From assembly GCA_964490935.1 (NCBI GenBank), contig CAZBEO010000001.1, positions 62,001 to 126,000 on the forward strand: a stretch of 64,000 nt of DNA, given 5' to 3'. The notes under the pieces are model-generated. The model searched no databases and was not told the origin of the DNA. It worked only from the letters and a program-made list of their open reading frames with translations. The position numbers and the translations under genes were made by a program. Position 1 is the stretch's first letter, and every line of letters starts with the position of its first letter. Positions 1-8,583 of this stretch are shown in pieces. This DNA comes from JAQVYB01 sp964490935. GTDB lineage: Bacteria; Verrucomicrobiota; Kiritimatiellia; RZYC01.

Positions 1-92
1 CAGCGCTTGGTTTGATGCCCGAAGTGAAGGCCTGCATCCAGTAAATCCTGGACAGCCACTTTAGTCTGAACGACACTGCTGCTATCTGCCAC
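1..92 (-). CDS. rpsB: 30S ribosomal protein S2, N-terminal fragment
   Basis: Only the first 30 codons are inside the window. The start is GTG, with a perfect AGGAGG at 98-103 on the minus strand, five bases upstream. The translation contains LLDAGLHFGHQTKR near residues 17-30, the conserved N-terminal signature of ribosomal protein S2, a small-subunit protein that docks with S1. The rest of the gene, and probably tsf, lies beyond position 1. The fragment is short but the motif is highly specific. Confidence 0.93.
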   Translation of the reverse strand, partial: MADSSSVVQTKVAVQDLLDAGLHFGHQTKR

Positions 93-186
93 AATAACCT
101 CCTGTGAGTTGTTCCGGGTAGCCCGGAAAATCCGCTTTCCTTCCCGTGGCCGGGAAGTACTCGCTTCCGCCCGGCATGATCCGGGC
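93..186 (-). promoter_or_regulatory. rpsB 5' leader with three tandem hairpins
   Basis: Three perfect GC-rich inverted repeats stand in a row just upstream of the rpsB ribosome-binding site. They are 112-118/122-128 (7 bp, 3-base loop), 140-146/151-157 (7 bp, 4-base loop) and 169-174/181-186 (6 bp, 6-base loop). Ribosomal protein leaders in several phyla form autoregulatory structures, and S2 is a known autoregulator in enterobacteria. That this leader binds S2 is inference; the stems could also be dispersed repeats. Confidence 0.4.
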
Positions 187-258
187 CCTTTGTGAGGGGC
201 GGAATATACCACCCCGAATCGCCGTAGCAAGCGTTTTGTTGAGCAAAAAACCCGTGAT

Positions 259-1113
259 TCAATCGCTTTCTACCGGTTCCGGCAAGGTGACGGACCGCAC
301 GCGCCCGATGATATGCCCGGGAATCACGCCACCTGCATAGGCGACATAACCCCACGGAAAGGCCAACCATTCGCCGATTCCGCCACCGAGGTAGGTGCCG
401 TAAGCCGGATAGAGTACGTTGTAGCCCTGCTTTTGCAAGTCCAGCCCCTGCTCGCTGCGCAGGTAACTGAGGGCATCTTTCGTGGCCAGCGCCTCGGGAT
501 AGAGATTGAAGAAGGGAATCATATAGGCGAACGAATAGGTTCCCTTCCATTCCCGTTTGGCGAAATCCTTGGAGTGCCCGCCTTCGTGCAGGAGGATGGC
601 GGGGATATCCGAATAGATGTTGATGGTGTTGGAATAAGGGTTGTAATTATCGCCGCCGAAGACGCGCCCCGGAAATGCGGTATACATCAGCCAACTCCAG
701 AAGCCCAGAGTGTAGCGCCAGCCCGCGCCAATGGATTTGTTGCGGAAGGTGCGTCGCCATTCATCCCGTACACTGTATTCATTGATGCGCACCTTGACGT
801 TGGTGAGACTGTTCAGCGCCAGATAATCGCGCAGCACCTCCACGGACTCTTCAGAAACAAGATGACTGTCTACTTTGTAGTTCAAAAGGACCAGCTTGGA
901 AAGCAGGCTGCCGGGCCAAACCCAGCCGACAATGTGGTCGGCGGCACCCCAAGAATTGCCGTACATAATCTGCGACTCCCCTTCGGACAGCGGGGTGCCT
1001 TCGATGTAATTGATTGGTTGTCCGATCCGATAAGGAACGGTCGCGCAGCCGGTGCCGAGCAGCAGCAGCGCAAACGCAGGCAACAGGGTCCAAACAAACA
1101 CGCACCTTTTCAT
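259..1113 (-). CDS. Putative zinc-metalloprotease-like lipoprotein (HEGGH motif)
   Basis: The protein has 284 residues from the ATG at 1113; a TTG at 1140 would add nine residues before the signal sequence. The N-terminus is a hydrophobic stretch followed by LLLGTGC, a lipobox, so a periplasmic or outer-membrane-anchored lipoprotein is expected. Near residue 175 it has LLHEGGHSKDF, which resembles the HExxH zinc site with Gly in place of a variable residue. A glutamate in YPEALATKD about 25 residues later could be the third ligand. No family is recognised with confidence and proteolysis is inference. It is divergent from the Tsx-like gene at 1322, with about 200 bp between them. Confidence 0.55.
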   Translation of the reverse strand: MKRCVFVWTLLPAFALLLLGTGCATVPYRIGQPINYIEGTPLSEGESQIMYGNSWGAADHIVGWVWPGSLLSKLVLLNYKVDSHLVSEESVEVLRDYLALNSLTNVKVRINEYSVRDEWRRTFRNKSIGAGWRYTLGFWSWLMYTAFPGRVFGGDNYNPYSNTINIYSDIPAILLHEGGHSKDFAKREWKGTYSFAYMIPFFNLYPEALATKDALSYLRSEQGLDLQKQGYNVLYPAYGTYLGGGIGEWLAFPWGYVAYAGGVIPGHIIGRVRSVTLPEPVESD

Positions 1114-1321
1114 GCAGCGTAGCGTCCGCCTTAAGACCAATTAATTCAAGCTCAAACACAACGGCGTTCAGATTTCATGAGTGTTTAATTGTGAATTTGT
1201 TATAGACAAAAGAGAGGAATAATCTTAAAGGTCAAAAGCTGTTCAAAAGGGACAGCGGTGATAGGAATAATGAGTTGCGTATGGGTCGCTGCTCGTTCAG
1301 GTGTAAACGAAAGGAGATTGT

Positions 1322-2080
1322 ATGAGAGGTTCCAATGTGTGCAAAGCGCTGAGTATCATGATGACTGTGGTATGCGCCGCAACGGTGGCTCAGGCGGCCG
1401 TTTGGAGCAAGTCGAATGTTCAGTTCCTGTATGGCCAGAGTTATGAAAAGGGTTCGGGTGAGTCCGACGGCAATATCATGACGCTGGAACATAACAGCGG
1501 ATGGGAGTATGGCGACAACTACTTCTTCGTTGACTTCGCGAACTTTGACCGCGACAGCGTCAATCTGTATGGCGAATGGTGCACCCGCCTGAGCCTGTTC
1601 AAAATAGCCAACAAGCTGTCCGGCAGTGAAATTTCAGCCGGCCCGGTAGCGGATGTGCTGGCGGTTGGTCAGATGGACTTAGGCGATGGCTTCCGTGCCT
1701 ATATGGCCGGTGTCGGCGCCGTGTTCTCTATACCTTATGTCAACTATTTCTCAGTGGACGTAAAATACCGCGACAATCCGAATGCGGATGGCAACACCTA
1801 TCAGGTGACTCCGGTTTGGGATATTCCGTTCAGCATCGGCCCGGCCCGCTTTGATTTCACGGGCTTCTTGGACTGGACCGGACGCGAAGACAGCCAGCCG
1901 GTCAGCATCCTGACGCAACCTCAGCTTCTGCTCGATTTGGGCAATTTCTGGGGCGCGCCGGACCGTCTGTATGCTGGTGCCGAATTCCAGTACTGGTCAG
2001 AAAAATTCGTGTTCACGGACGACGGCATAGACTATGCCGAAGAAAAATGTCTGCAAGCCATCGTGAAGTGGGTGTTCTAA
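1322..2080 (+). CDS. Tsx/OmpK-like outer-membrane channel protein
   Basis: The protein has 252 residues with a cleavable signal peptide ending in AAVAQAA-type sequence (VAQAAVW). A good ribosome-binding site (AAAGGAG) sits six bases before the ATG. The mature part alternates aromatic and polar residues (for example NYFFVDFANFDRD and FDFTGFLDWTGRED) and ends in a terminal phenylalanine (VKWVF), the usual signature of a beta-barrel inserted by BAM. Size and pattern match the nucleoside-specific Tsx/OmpK family and the related DUF5020. The substrate is not deducible. The gene appears monocistronic, with a strong terminator just downstream. Confidence 0.7.
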   Translation: MRGSNVCKALSIMMTVVCAATVAQAAVWSKSNVQFLYGQSYEKGSGESDGNIMTLEHNSGWEYGDNYFFVDFANFDRDSVNLYGEWCTRLSLFKIANKLSGSEISAGPVADVLAVGQMDLGDGFRAYMAGVGAVFSIPYVNYFSVDVKYRDNPNADGNTYQVTPVWDIPFSIGPARFDFTGFLDWTGREDSQPVSILTQPQLLLDLGNFWGAPDRLYAGAEFQYWSEKFVFTDDGIDYAEEKCLQAIVKWVF

Positions 2081-2104
2081 GAACCCCGCATCGCGATTGA
2101 ATTG

Positions 2105-2138
2105 AAAAAGAACCCCGGACAACCGGGGTTCTTTTTTT
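2105..2138 (+). terminator. Intrinsic terminator after the Tsx-like gene
   Basis: A 10-bp perfect stem (AGAACCCCGG / CCGGGGTTCT) with a four-base loop spans 2109-2132 and is followed by a run of T. An A-run precedes the stem, so it could act on both strands. Confidence 0.9.
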
Positions 2139-2145
2139 GACGTAG

Positions 2146-2215
2146 CACGGGCTTCCAGCCCGTGATCTTCAGCGAAAGGCTGGCAGAGCCTGGAGGGCGA
2201 GCGTCACGGCGAACC
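2146..2215. repeat. Dispersed hairpin repeats between two genes
   Basis: 2146-2164 forms CACGGGCT-TCC-AGCCCGTG, an 8-bp stem with a three-base loop. 2191-2215 is a copy of the dispersed element TGGAGGGCGAGCGTC found elsewhere in the window (15375, 19059, 19176, 33896). Both lie between convergent genes and have no coding potential. Confidence 0.6.
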
Positions 2216-2241
2216 GTCTCGGGATTAATGTACCCTATTGT

Positions 2242-3219
2242 CTATTTGGCACAGTCGTTACCCGTGCGGAGTGCGCGAAGCACCTCCTGCATATCCGGAA
2301 AGAGCGGCGCGGTGCATTCCAGTTTTTCCCCGGTGCGCGGATGCAGGAAAATCAGTTTTCCCGCGTGCAGCATCTGGCGGGCCAGAGACGGTGAATCAAT
2401 CTGAACCGGTTTCCGGCCGTATACCCGGTCGCCCAGCACCGGATGTCCCGCATGCGCCATGTGCACTCGAATCTGGTGGGTGCGCCCGGTTTCTATTTTG
2501 ACGCGCATCCGGCTGCATGCGGCAAACCGCTCCTCGGTGCGGTAGTGCGTGACCGCCTCGCGTCCCCGCTCCGCCTGCACACTCATTTTTTTGCGATCAC
2601 TCACGCTGCGTCCAATCAGCGTCTGGCAGACGCCGTCCGGTGGCGAAAAATGCCCATGCACCAGCGCCACATACTCCTTGTGAATGGTGCGGTCTCGAAA
2701 CTGGTCGGAAAGCGCCTGCATCGAAAAATCGTTTTTTGCCACCACCAGCGCGCCGGACGTATCCTTGTCCAGCCGGTGAACAATGCCGGGCCGCACCGTG
2801 CCGTTGATGGTGCCCAGATCGTTGCAGTGAAACAGCAGCGCATTCACCAGCGTTCCCTGATAATGCCCAGGTGCCGGATGCACCACCATGCCCGGGGCCT
2901 TATTCAACACCAGTAAATCCTCATCTTCAAACAGGATTTCAATCGGCAAATTTTCGGGCTTGACCTCCAGGGTTTCCGGCGGCGGCAGCGTGTACTCCAC
3001 CTGCTCTCCCCCGTGAAGACGCTGACTCGCCTTTGCGTGGGCGCCATTCAGCGCCACGTCCCCGTTTTCAATCAGCCGTTGCCAACGCGCACGCGAAATT
3101 GACGGCTCCGCACGCGCCAGCCAGGCGTCCAGCCGCAGGGGCACCGCCAAATGCTCCACCTCCAGCACGATCTCACCTTCCGGCGGCTCTCTTTTTTCCA
3201 GTTTTTCTTCTCTGCTCAT
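2242..3219 (-). CDS. RluA-family 23S rRNA pseudouridine synthase (RluC/RluD-like)
   Basis: The protein has 325 residues starting at MSREEKLEK; an upstream ATG at 3270 adds 17 residues unlike the family. An S4 RNA-binding domain lies at about residues 25-85 (LDAWLARAEPSISRARWQR). The catalytic core contains GIVHRLDKDTSG at about residues 150-160, with the catalytic aspartate of RluA-type enzymes, and later GRTHQIRVH. These enzymes convert specific uridines of 23S rRNA to pseudouridine. S4 plus catalytic domain and length fit RluD or RluC, but the target site cannot be read from sequence. No operon partner is visible. Confidence 0.9.
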   Translation of the reverse strand: MSREEKLEKREPPEGEIVLEVEHLAVPLRLDAWLARAEPSISRARWQRLIENGDVALNGAHAKASQRLHGGEQVEYTLPPPETLEVKPENLPIEILFEDEDLLVLNKAPGMVVHPAPGHYQGTLVNALLFHCNDLGTINGTVRPGIVHRLDKDTSGALVVAKNDFSMQALSDQFRDRTIHKEYVALVHGHFSPPDGVCQTLIGRSVSDRKKMSVQAERGREAVTHYRTEERFAACSRMRVKIETGRTHQIRVHMAHAGHPVLGDRVYGRKPVQIDSPSLARQMLHAGKLIFLHPRTGEKLECTAPLFPDMQEVLRALRTGNDCAK

Positions 3220-3416
3220 GAAAAGCACGATACCCGAGCGGCCCACATACCGCAACGCGGAATGCAGCAACCCGCATTGCTCCTTCTAATTAACTTGAAA
3301 TAAAGCCTTCATTTCATAAACTTACGATTCGATTGTGGTTAGTATTGGTCTCGCACGTTTGTTCCCCCACCTTGCGCCAGAGAGGCGCGCCGAATCGGGA
3401 ACGCGAAGGAAATGTC

Positions 3417-5717
3417 ATGGATGATCTTTTACTGGATTTTATAACGGAGTCAAAAGAACACCTAGATACCATCGAGGATGACTTCGTCATGCTCGTCCAG
3501 CAAAAAGACAATCCAGACAGCGAACTGGTCAACAAGGTGTTCCGCGCCATTCACACGGTGAAGGGCGTGGCCGGGTTCGTCGGGCAGAAACGCATCGGCG
3601 AACTCTCTCACGTCATGGAGTCCCTCCTGCAGCAAATCAAGGTAGGCAAAAAGAAGCCCGAACAGCGCTACATGGATGTCCTGCTCGAGGGCGTGGACCA
3701 ATTGAATACCATGCTGGACAACATCGAGGACGCCAACGATATGGATATTTCTAAGGTATACGACAAACTCAGCGTGCTGGTGGAGGAAGAGAGCCCGAGC
3801 GCCGAGGCAGCGCCACTCCAATCGAAGTCCGAGCCGCCTACGGAAGAAAAGAAAAAAGCTACCGCAAAAAGCAAGAAGGCGGACGTGGCACCTGCCAAAG
3901 AAACCCCGCCACCCCCTCCTGAGCCCGAACCACTGGCCGACATCCCGGAACTCTCTATTACGCCGGACATGATCGCGCGCTTCACGCAGGAATCCATGGA
4001 CCTGCTCGACGAAGCGGAGCAAGGCCTCCTGCAGATTGACAAACATCCGGAAGGTGCCGATGGCTATATCGGAGAAGCCTTCCGCATGATGCACAGCTTC
4101 AAGGGCAACTGCGGATTCTTCGGCTTGGCCGATTTTGAACAGCTTAGTCACAGGGTCGAAAACATACTCGATGCCATGCGACACGGCGAAACAGCCGGAT
4201 CAAAAAACGCCATTGGACTCCTGCTGAAAATGGTGGACTTCCTTCGCAACGGCCTGACCAATTACGCCGAGCACGGCAAATCCAAAATTCTCGGTCTGCC
4301 CGGGATGCTGGACCTGCTCAGCGACATGATCCCTGGCGAGGCTCCCGAAAAGAGTGCGGAGGCTCCTACCTCCACTCCGGCACCCGAAGAAAAGAAAGAA
4401 GAACTAACGTTCGACAAGGAGGAACCACCGCCGCCGCCCGCCAAGCCAGAAAAGGCGGTTGCCCCGCCCCCCGCTCCCGCGCCCAAAGAGGAAAGCCAGA
4501 CAAGCACGACCAGGTCGATGCCCACTGCCACTGCAGCGGTACGCCAGGGCATCCGCGTGGACATTGACAAACTCGACCGCCTCATCAACCTGGTGGGCGA
4601 ACTGGTCATCGCCGAGGCGATGGTGGTGCGCAATCCGGCGGTCATGGACATGGAAGACGAAACACTCGAGCGGGCCATTCACCACTTAAACCGCGTCTCC
4701 GCTGATCTGCAGGATGTGGCCATGTCCGTGCGCATGGTGCCCCTCTCCGCCACCTTCCGCAAGATGACGCGTCTGGTCTACGATGTTTCCAAAAAAGCGG
4801 GAAAAAACGTGGAGTTACAACTCGATGGCGAAGACACTGAGGTGGACAAAACCGTGATCGAGCAGATCGGCGATCCCCTGGTACATATCGTGCGCAACGC
4901 CATTGATCACGGACTCGAAAACCCCGAAGAACGCCGGGCCGCCGGCAAGTCCGAAAACGGCATCGTGCACATCGAAGCACGTCACGAAGGCGGCGAAGTC
5001 TGGATCATCATCAAGGACGACGGCAAAGGCCTGAACCGTGAGCGCATCCTGAAAAAAGCCGTGACCAACGGCCTGATTCAGGAAGACCAGGCATCTGAAA
5101 TGAAAGACGAAGAAGTCTTTAAACTGGTCTTTGAACCGGGATTTTCCACGGCGGAAAAGGTCACAGATATCTCCGGGCGCGGCGTGGGCATGGACGTGGT
5201 GAAAAAGAACATCGAAAAGCTGAAGGGCCGTGTTGAAGTGCGAAGCAAACCCGGCCAGGGAAGCACCTTTATTATGCACATCCCGCTGACGCTGGCCATC
5301 ATCGACGGCATGTTGATCCGCGTGAGCGATGCCCGCTACACCATTCCATTGCTATCCATCCGGGAAACACTGCGTCCAACCCGCTCGCAAATCACGGTGA
5401 CGCCGGACGGCCAAGAAATCGTGCGGCTGCGCGAGGAAATGATTCCGGTATTGCGGCTCCATAAAATTTTCAACAAGAAGACCGACTGCGCCTCGCTGGA
5501 GCAGGGCCTGCTGATCATTGTGGAATGCGACCGGGACTGTGTGGCCCTGTTTGTGGATGAATTGCTCGGGCAGCATCAGACGGTCATCAAGGGCCTGTCG
5601 GACTATCTGGGAAGCGCACGCGGCGTATCCGGGTGCACCATTCTGGGTGATGGGCAAGTCAGCCTGATTCTGAATGTGGGTGGCTTGATCGATATCAGCA
5701 ACGATCAACGCGCCTGA
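3417..5717 (+). CDS. cheA: CheA-type chemotaxis histidine kinase with two HPt domains
   Basis: The protein has 766 residues from MDDLLLDF, with GAAGGAA upstream. Domains in order: HPt 1 with AIHTVKG (His46); a Pro/Lys-rich linker; HPt 2 with MMHSFKG (His226); a second Pro-rich linker to about residue 370; a dimerisation helix (LINLVGELVIAEAM, about 387); an HATPase with NAIDHGLENPEE (about 491), DDGKGL and GRGVGMDVV (about 588); and a C-terminal CheW-like domain from about 625. CheA autophosphorylates on the HPt histidine and passes the phosphate to CheY or CheB. No CheW, CheY, CheB, CheR or receptor gene lies nearby, so it is an orphan here and could serve a non-motility output. Its 3' end overlaps the convergent amylase gene by 13 bp. 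Confidence 0.93.
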   Translation: MDDLLLDFITESKEHLDTIEDDFVMLVQQKDNPDSELVNKVFRAIHTVKGVAGFVGQKRIGELSHVMESLLQQIKVGKKKPEQRYMDVLLEGVDQLNTMLDNIEDANDMDISKVYDKLSVLVEEESPSAEAAPLQSKSEPPTEEKKKATAKSKKADVAPAKETPPPPPEPEPLADIPELSITPDMIARFTQESMDLLDEAEQGLLQIDKHPEGADGYIGEAFRMMHSFKGNCGFFGLADFEQLSHRVENILDAMRHGETAGSKNAIGLLLKMVDFLRNGLTNYAEHGKSKILGLPGMLDLLSDMIPGEAPEKSAEAPTSTPAPEEKKEELTFDKEEPPPPPAKPEKAVAPPPAPAPKEESQTSTTRSMPTATAAVRQGIRVDIDKLDRLINLVGELVIAEAMVVRNPAVMDMEDETLERAIHHLNRVSADLQDVAMSVRMVPLSATFRKMTRLVYDVSKKAGKNVELQLDGEDTEVDKTVIEQIGDPLVHIVRNAIDHGLENPEERRAAGKSENGIVHIEARHEGGEVWIIIKDDGKGLNRERILKKAVTNGLIQEDQASEMKDEEVFKLVFEPGFSTAEKVTDISGRGVGMDVVKKNIEKLKGRVEVRSKPGQGSTFIMHIPLTLAIIDGMLIRVSDARYTIPLLSIRETLRPTRSQITVTPDGQEIVRLREEMIPVLRLHKIFNKKTDCASLEQGLLIIVECDRDCVALFVDELLGQHQTVIKGLSDYLGSARGVSGCTILGDGQVSLILNVGGLIDISNDQRA

Positions 5718-7417
5718 ACCACAAGCCATCCATGCGGCGGGATGTCCTGTCGGGGTTCACTGATTGCCCGCCCGCTCCATAGATCCGTCCCGACGAAGGG
5801 CAGTAGTGCTGAAATCGTCCGTTCCTGTACGTTGAACAATACGGCGATTTCTGCATGACCCGCAAGCGACCGAACAAAGCCAAGCGCCTCGCTGGGCTCA
5901 TTTTTTGTCCACCAATGCAAATCGCCCCGGCACAGAACCGGATGTTTCCGACGCAAAGCAATAGCCTGCCGATAAAATGCGAAGAGTTCCCGGTCGGGTG
6001 CGCGGGAAACCGGAAAAACCCCTCCTCCGGGCAAACGCTCCGACTGCTCATAGGTCACATCATCCCAGAGCATGGGCTGCCGATCATCCGGATCATTCAC
6101 GCCCCACATTCCGACTTCCGTACCGTAATAAATCATCGGGGCCCCGAGGTAGGTCATCTGCATCACCACCAATTGCCTCAGGAGTTTCTTCTCGCGAGCG
6201 CCGGGTTGCCTGGTGAAGAGATCCGGATGATCGCTCAAACGGAATTCGGCAAAATAATCATCCCAGGTTTTTTTCGGATGGTCGGGATTGGCGATAGTGG
6301 AGAGAATGCGTCCGGTGTCGTGCGAGTCGAACAGGTTCTGCAAAATGCCGTTCACTTCTGGAGGATAGGCATCAAGCAGGGCCTGTAGCTTGGTCCGGCA
6401 TTCTGCAGCATCGATGGCGTATTTCCCGCGAATGAAATAACTCAGCGCCGGATAGACCCACATATAGTTCATGACCGCGTCCAGTTCGTCGCCCTGCAGA
6501 AATTCAGTCGCCAGATTGACCACCTCGCCGGTGGTATACGCCTCGGGATTGATACGCTTGACCAGCGCACTCCACTCCTTCCAGAAGCGGTGCGGAACGC
6601 AGAATGCCACGTCCAATCGCCAGCCATCCACGCCCCAGATCAAATCGCCGTCGCCGTGCGGGTCCATCCAGCGGCGTGTGACGTGAAAAAGATAGTCCCG
6701 AACTGGGACAACCAGATTGCCGTCCGCACGACCGAACTCGGGCAGCGACCGCACGCCGAACCAACCGATGTAATCAAACGTGCCGTCCCGATGCCACCGC
6801 TCCACCGTATGCCAATCGCGATAGGCCGACGACGCGCCGATTTTTAGCAAATCCTGAAAAGCGAAAAAGGCGCGACCGGTATGATTGAACACCCCGTCAA
6901 GAATCACTCGCATGCCGCGCTGATGTATTTCATGCACCAACTCCACAAAAAACAAATCCGCCGCCGTCCATATCCAGGTGGCGGGGTCCTCCGTTTCCTT
7001 GGCCTCGGCCAAACGCTGCAAATCCCCCGCCCGGTCCGGGCCGAACGCTGGATCGATGTGATGAAAACACGTCGCGTCGTATTTATGCAGCGACTGCGCC
7101 TGAAAAACCGGATTCAGATAAAGGGCGTTCACCCCAAGTTCCTGGAGATAATCGAGCTTTTCGCGCACGCCCACGAGGTCGCCTCCGAATCGCCGGTTGA
7201 ACACCGCGCTCCGGTTGAATTTGCCCGGTTCCCTTTCCCATTCGTCCTGATCATACCAATCCATCCCCCACGGTGAAATACGCCAGCCCGGGATCGGCTC
7301 TTCTGAAAAATCCGACACCTCCGGATTACTCGACGGACAACCATTGCGGAAACGTTCCGGGAAAATTTGATACCATACTGCGTCGTGCGCCCATTCGGGG
7401 ATGTTATGCCGATCCAT
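5705..7417 (-). CDS. GH13 alpha-amylase-family glycosidase (neopullulanase/cyclomaltodextrinase-like)
   Basis: The protein has 570 residues and no signal peptide, so it is probably cytoplasmic. The four GH13 regions are visible: DGVFNHTG (region I, about 180); GWRLDVAF (region II, about 270, with the aspartate nucleophile); TGEVV (region III, about 297, with the acid/base glutamate); and SHDTGR (region IV, about 366). The start (PEWAHDAVWYQIFPERF) and the FGGDLVGVREKLDYLQELGV segment resemble neopullulanases and cyclomaltodextrinases, which hydrolyse alpha-1,4-glucan fragments. The classical N-terminal domain of those enzymes is absent or very short. No sugar transporter lies next to it. It converges on cheA, with a 13-bp overlap of the 3' ends. 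Confidence 0.9.
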   Translation of the reverse strand: MDRHNIPEWAHDAVWYQIFPERFRNGCPSSNPEVSDFSEEPIPGWRISPWGMDWYDQDEWEREPGKFNRSAVFNRRFGGDLVGVREKLDYLQELGVNALYLNPVFQAQSLHKYDATCFHHIDPAFGPDRAGDLQRLAEAKETEDPATWIWTAADLFFVELVHEIHQRGMRVILDGVFNHTGRAFFAFQDLLKIGASSAYRDWHTVERWHRDGTFDYIGWFGVRSLPEFGRADGNLVVPVRDYLFHVTRRWMDPHGDGDLIWGVDGWRLDVAFCVPHRFWKEWSALVKRINPEAYTTGEVVNLATEFLQGDELDAVMNYMWVYPALSYFIRGKYAIDAAECRTKLQALLDAYPPEVNGILQNLFDSHDTGRILSTIANPDHPKKTWDDYFAEFRLSDHPDLFTRQPGAREKKLLRQLVVMQMTYLGAPMIYYGTEVGMWGVNDPDDRQPMLWDDVTYEQSERLPGGGVFPVSRAPDRELFAFYRQAIALRRKHPVLCRGDLHWWTKNEPSEALGFVRSLAGHAEIAVLFNVQERTISALLPFVGTDLWSGRAISEPRQDIPPHGWLVVQAR

Positions 7418-7518
7418 GTGCCTGTTCTTTCTCCGTTTTCAGGGTCTCGGGGTCAAAAACGCAAAAGCATACCCCTATACAGGCTAAACCGATAGCGTTT
7501 TCCGCCTAAAATCAAGGC

Positions 7519-7546
7519 TTGCCATTGAGATGGCACCGCTTATGCT
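7519..7546 (+). promoter_or_regulatory. Sigma70-like promoter with an internal dyad
   Basis: TTGCCA at 7519-7524 and TATGCT at 7541-7546 are separated by 16 bases, 28 bp before the ATG of the glycosyltransferase. A perfect inverted repeat TGCCAT-TGAG-ATGGCA lies at 7520-7535, overlapping the -35 box and spacer, where a repressor could bind. Spacing and sequence are good but no start site is known. Confidence 0.45.
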
Positions 7547-7573
7547 CTCTTTACGTGCCGGGAGTTCCTTTTT

Positions 7574-8572
7574 ATGCAGAAAGACATACTGATCATTAAG
7601 CTGGGATACTGTGAAACACTCGTCAACGAGCAAGGGTTTGTACCCAGTCTCGGCGACGTGTTTCGGCATACGGTTTTGTTGCATCGCTATGCAAATGATA
7701 GGGTTACCTGGCTGACCAGCCTGTCCGCCGTGCCCCTCCTGCGCGGAAATCCCTATATTGACGAACTGCTCGTCTACGATGAAAACACGACCGAGGCGCT
7801 AAAAAAACGACACTTTGATGAAATTATCTGCATCGAAAAGGCCGCCACCATCTGCCATTTAGCCAAAAGTATCCCCGCCAATATCTATTACGGGTTCGGA
7901 TGGAACGGAAAGAACGTGGATGCCCATCCAAACGCCCAGCCCGCTCTTGATATTGCCAATGGAAAAGATCACTTTCTCCCCATTCAGGCCCTTCTCTACC
8001 AAATGGTCGCCGGCTACTGGAACGGCGAAGAGTATATTCTCGGCTACACCCCGAAAAAACTGCCCAAATACGATGTCGGCCTCAACTTTCGGGTCGGAAG
8101 CAAGTGGCCCACGAAGGCCTGGCCGAGGCACCACTGGCAGAAACTCGCCGCCCTCTGTGAGCAGAAAGGCTACTCCGTAAGCTGGCAGAAGGGCGAAAAA
8201 GATATTGAAGAATACATCGACTGGATTAACGCCGGACGCATCATCATCACCTGCGACAGCCTTGGCATGCACCTGGGTCTCGCCCTAAAAAAGAAGGTCG
8301 CCGCCCTCTTCGGCCCCACCCCTTCCGACGGCATCTACATGTACGGGCGCGGCCTTATCATTCGGGCCAACTGGTCCTGCATGGACCTGCCCTGCATGAA
8401 ACCGCAATGCAAAAAAGACACTGCCTGCATGGAGGCTATTCAGCCGGACATGGTCTTTCAGGCCATTCTCAACATGATGAACGACTCCGCCGTCAGCTCC
8501 AGTCGTCGCCGCTGCCCCGCCACCCTGCGTGCCACAGCCCAGCAGCCCCTGATCCCCGTTGAGTCGCCCTGA
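7574..8572 (+). CDS. Glycosyltransferase family 9 (heptosyltransferase-like)
   Basis: The protein has 332 residues. The N-terminus (DILIIKLGYCETL, then SLGDVFRHT) is the GT9 pattern, with a short insertion seen in one subgroup. The C-terminal half has CDSLGMHLGLAL and AALFGPT, the GT-B nucleotide-sugar-binding signature of ADP-heptose:LPS heptosyltransferases. The C-terminus holds a cysteine-rich patch (CMDLPCMKPQCKKDTAC) followed by a low-complexity Ser/Arg/Pro tail. It is 11 bp upstream of a radical SAM gene, so the two are probably cotranscribed and act on the same surface glycan. The sugar transferred is not known. Confidence 0.82.
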   Translation: MQKDILIIKLGYCETLVNEQGFVPSLGDVFRHTVLLHRYANDRVTWLTSLSAVPLLRGNPYIDELLVYDENTTEALKKRHFDEIICIEKAATICHLAKSIPANIYYGFGWNGKNVDAHPNAQPALDIANGKDHFLPIQALLYQMVAGYWNGEEYILGYTPKKLPKYDVGLNFRVGSKWPTKAWPRHHWQKLAALCEQKGYSVSWQKGEKDIEEYIDWINAGRIIITCDSLGMHLGLALKKKVAALFGPTPSDGIYMYGRGLIIRANWSCMDLPCMKPQCKKDTACMEAIQPDMVFQAILNMMNDSAVSSSRRRCPATLRATAQQPLIPVESP

Positions 8573-8583
8573 GAGGTATGCCC

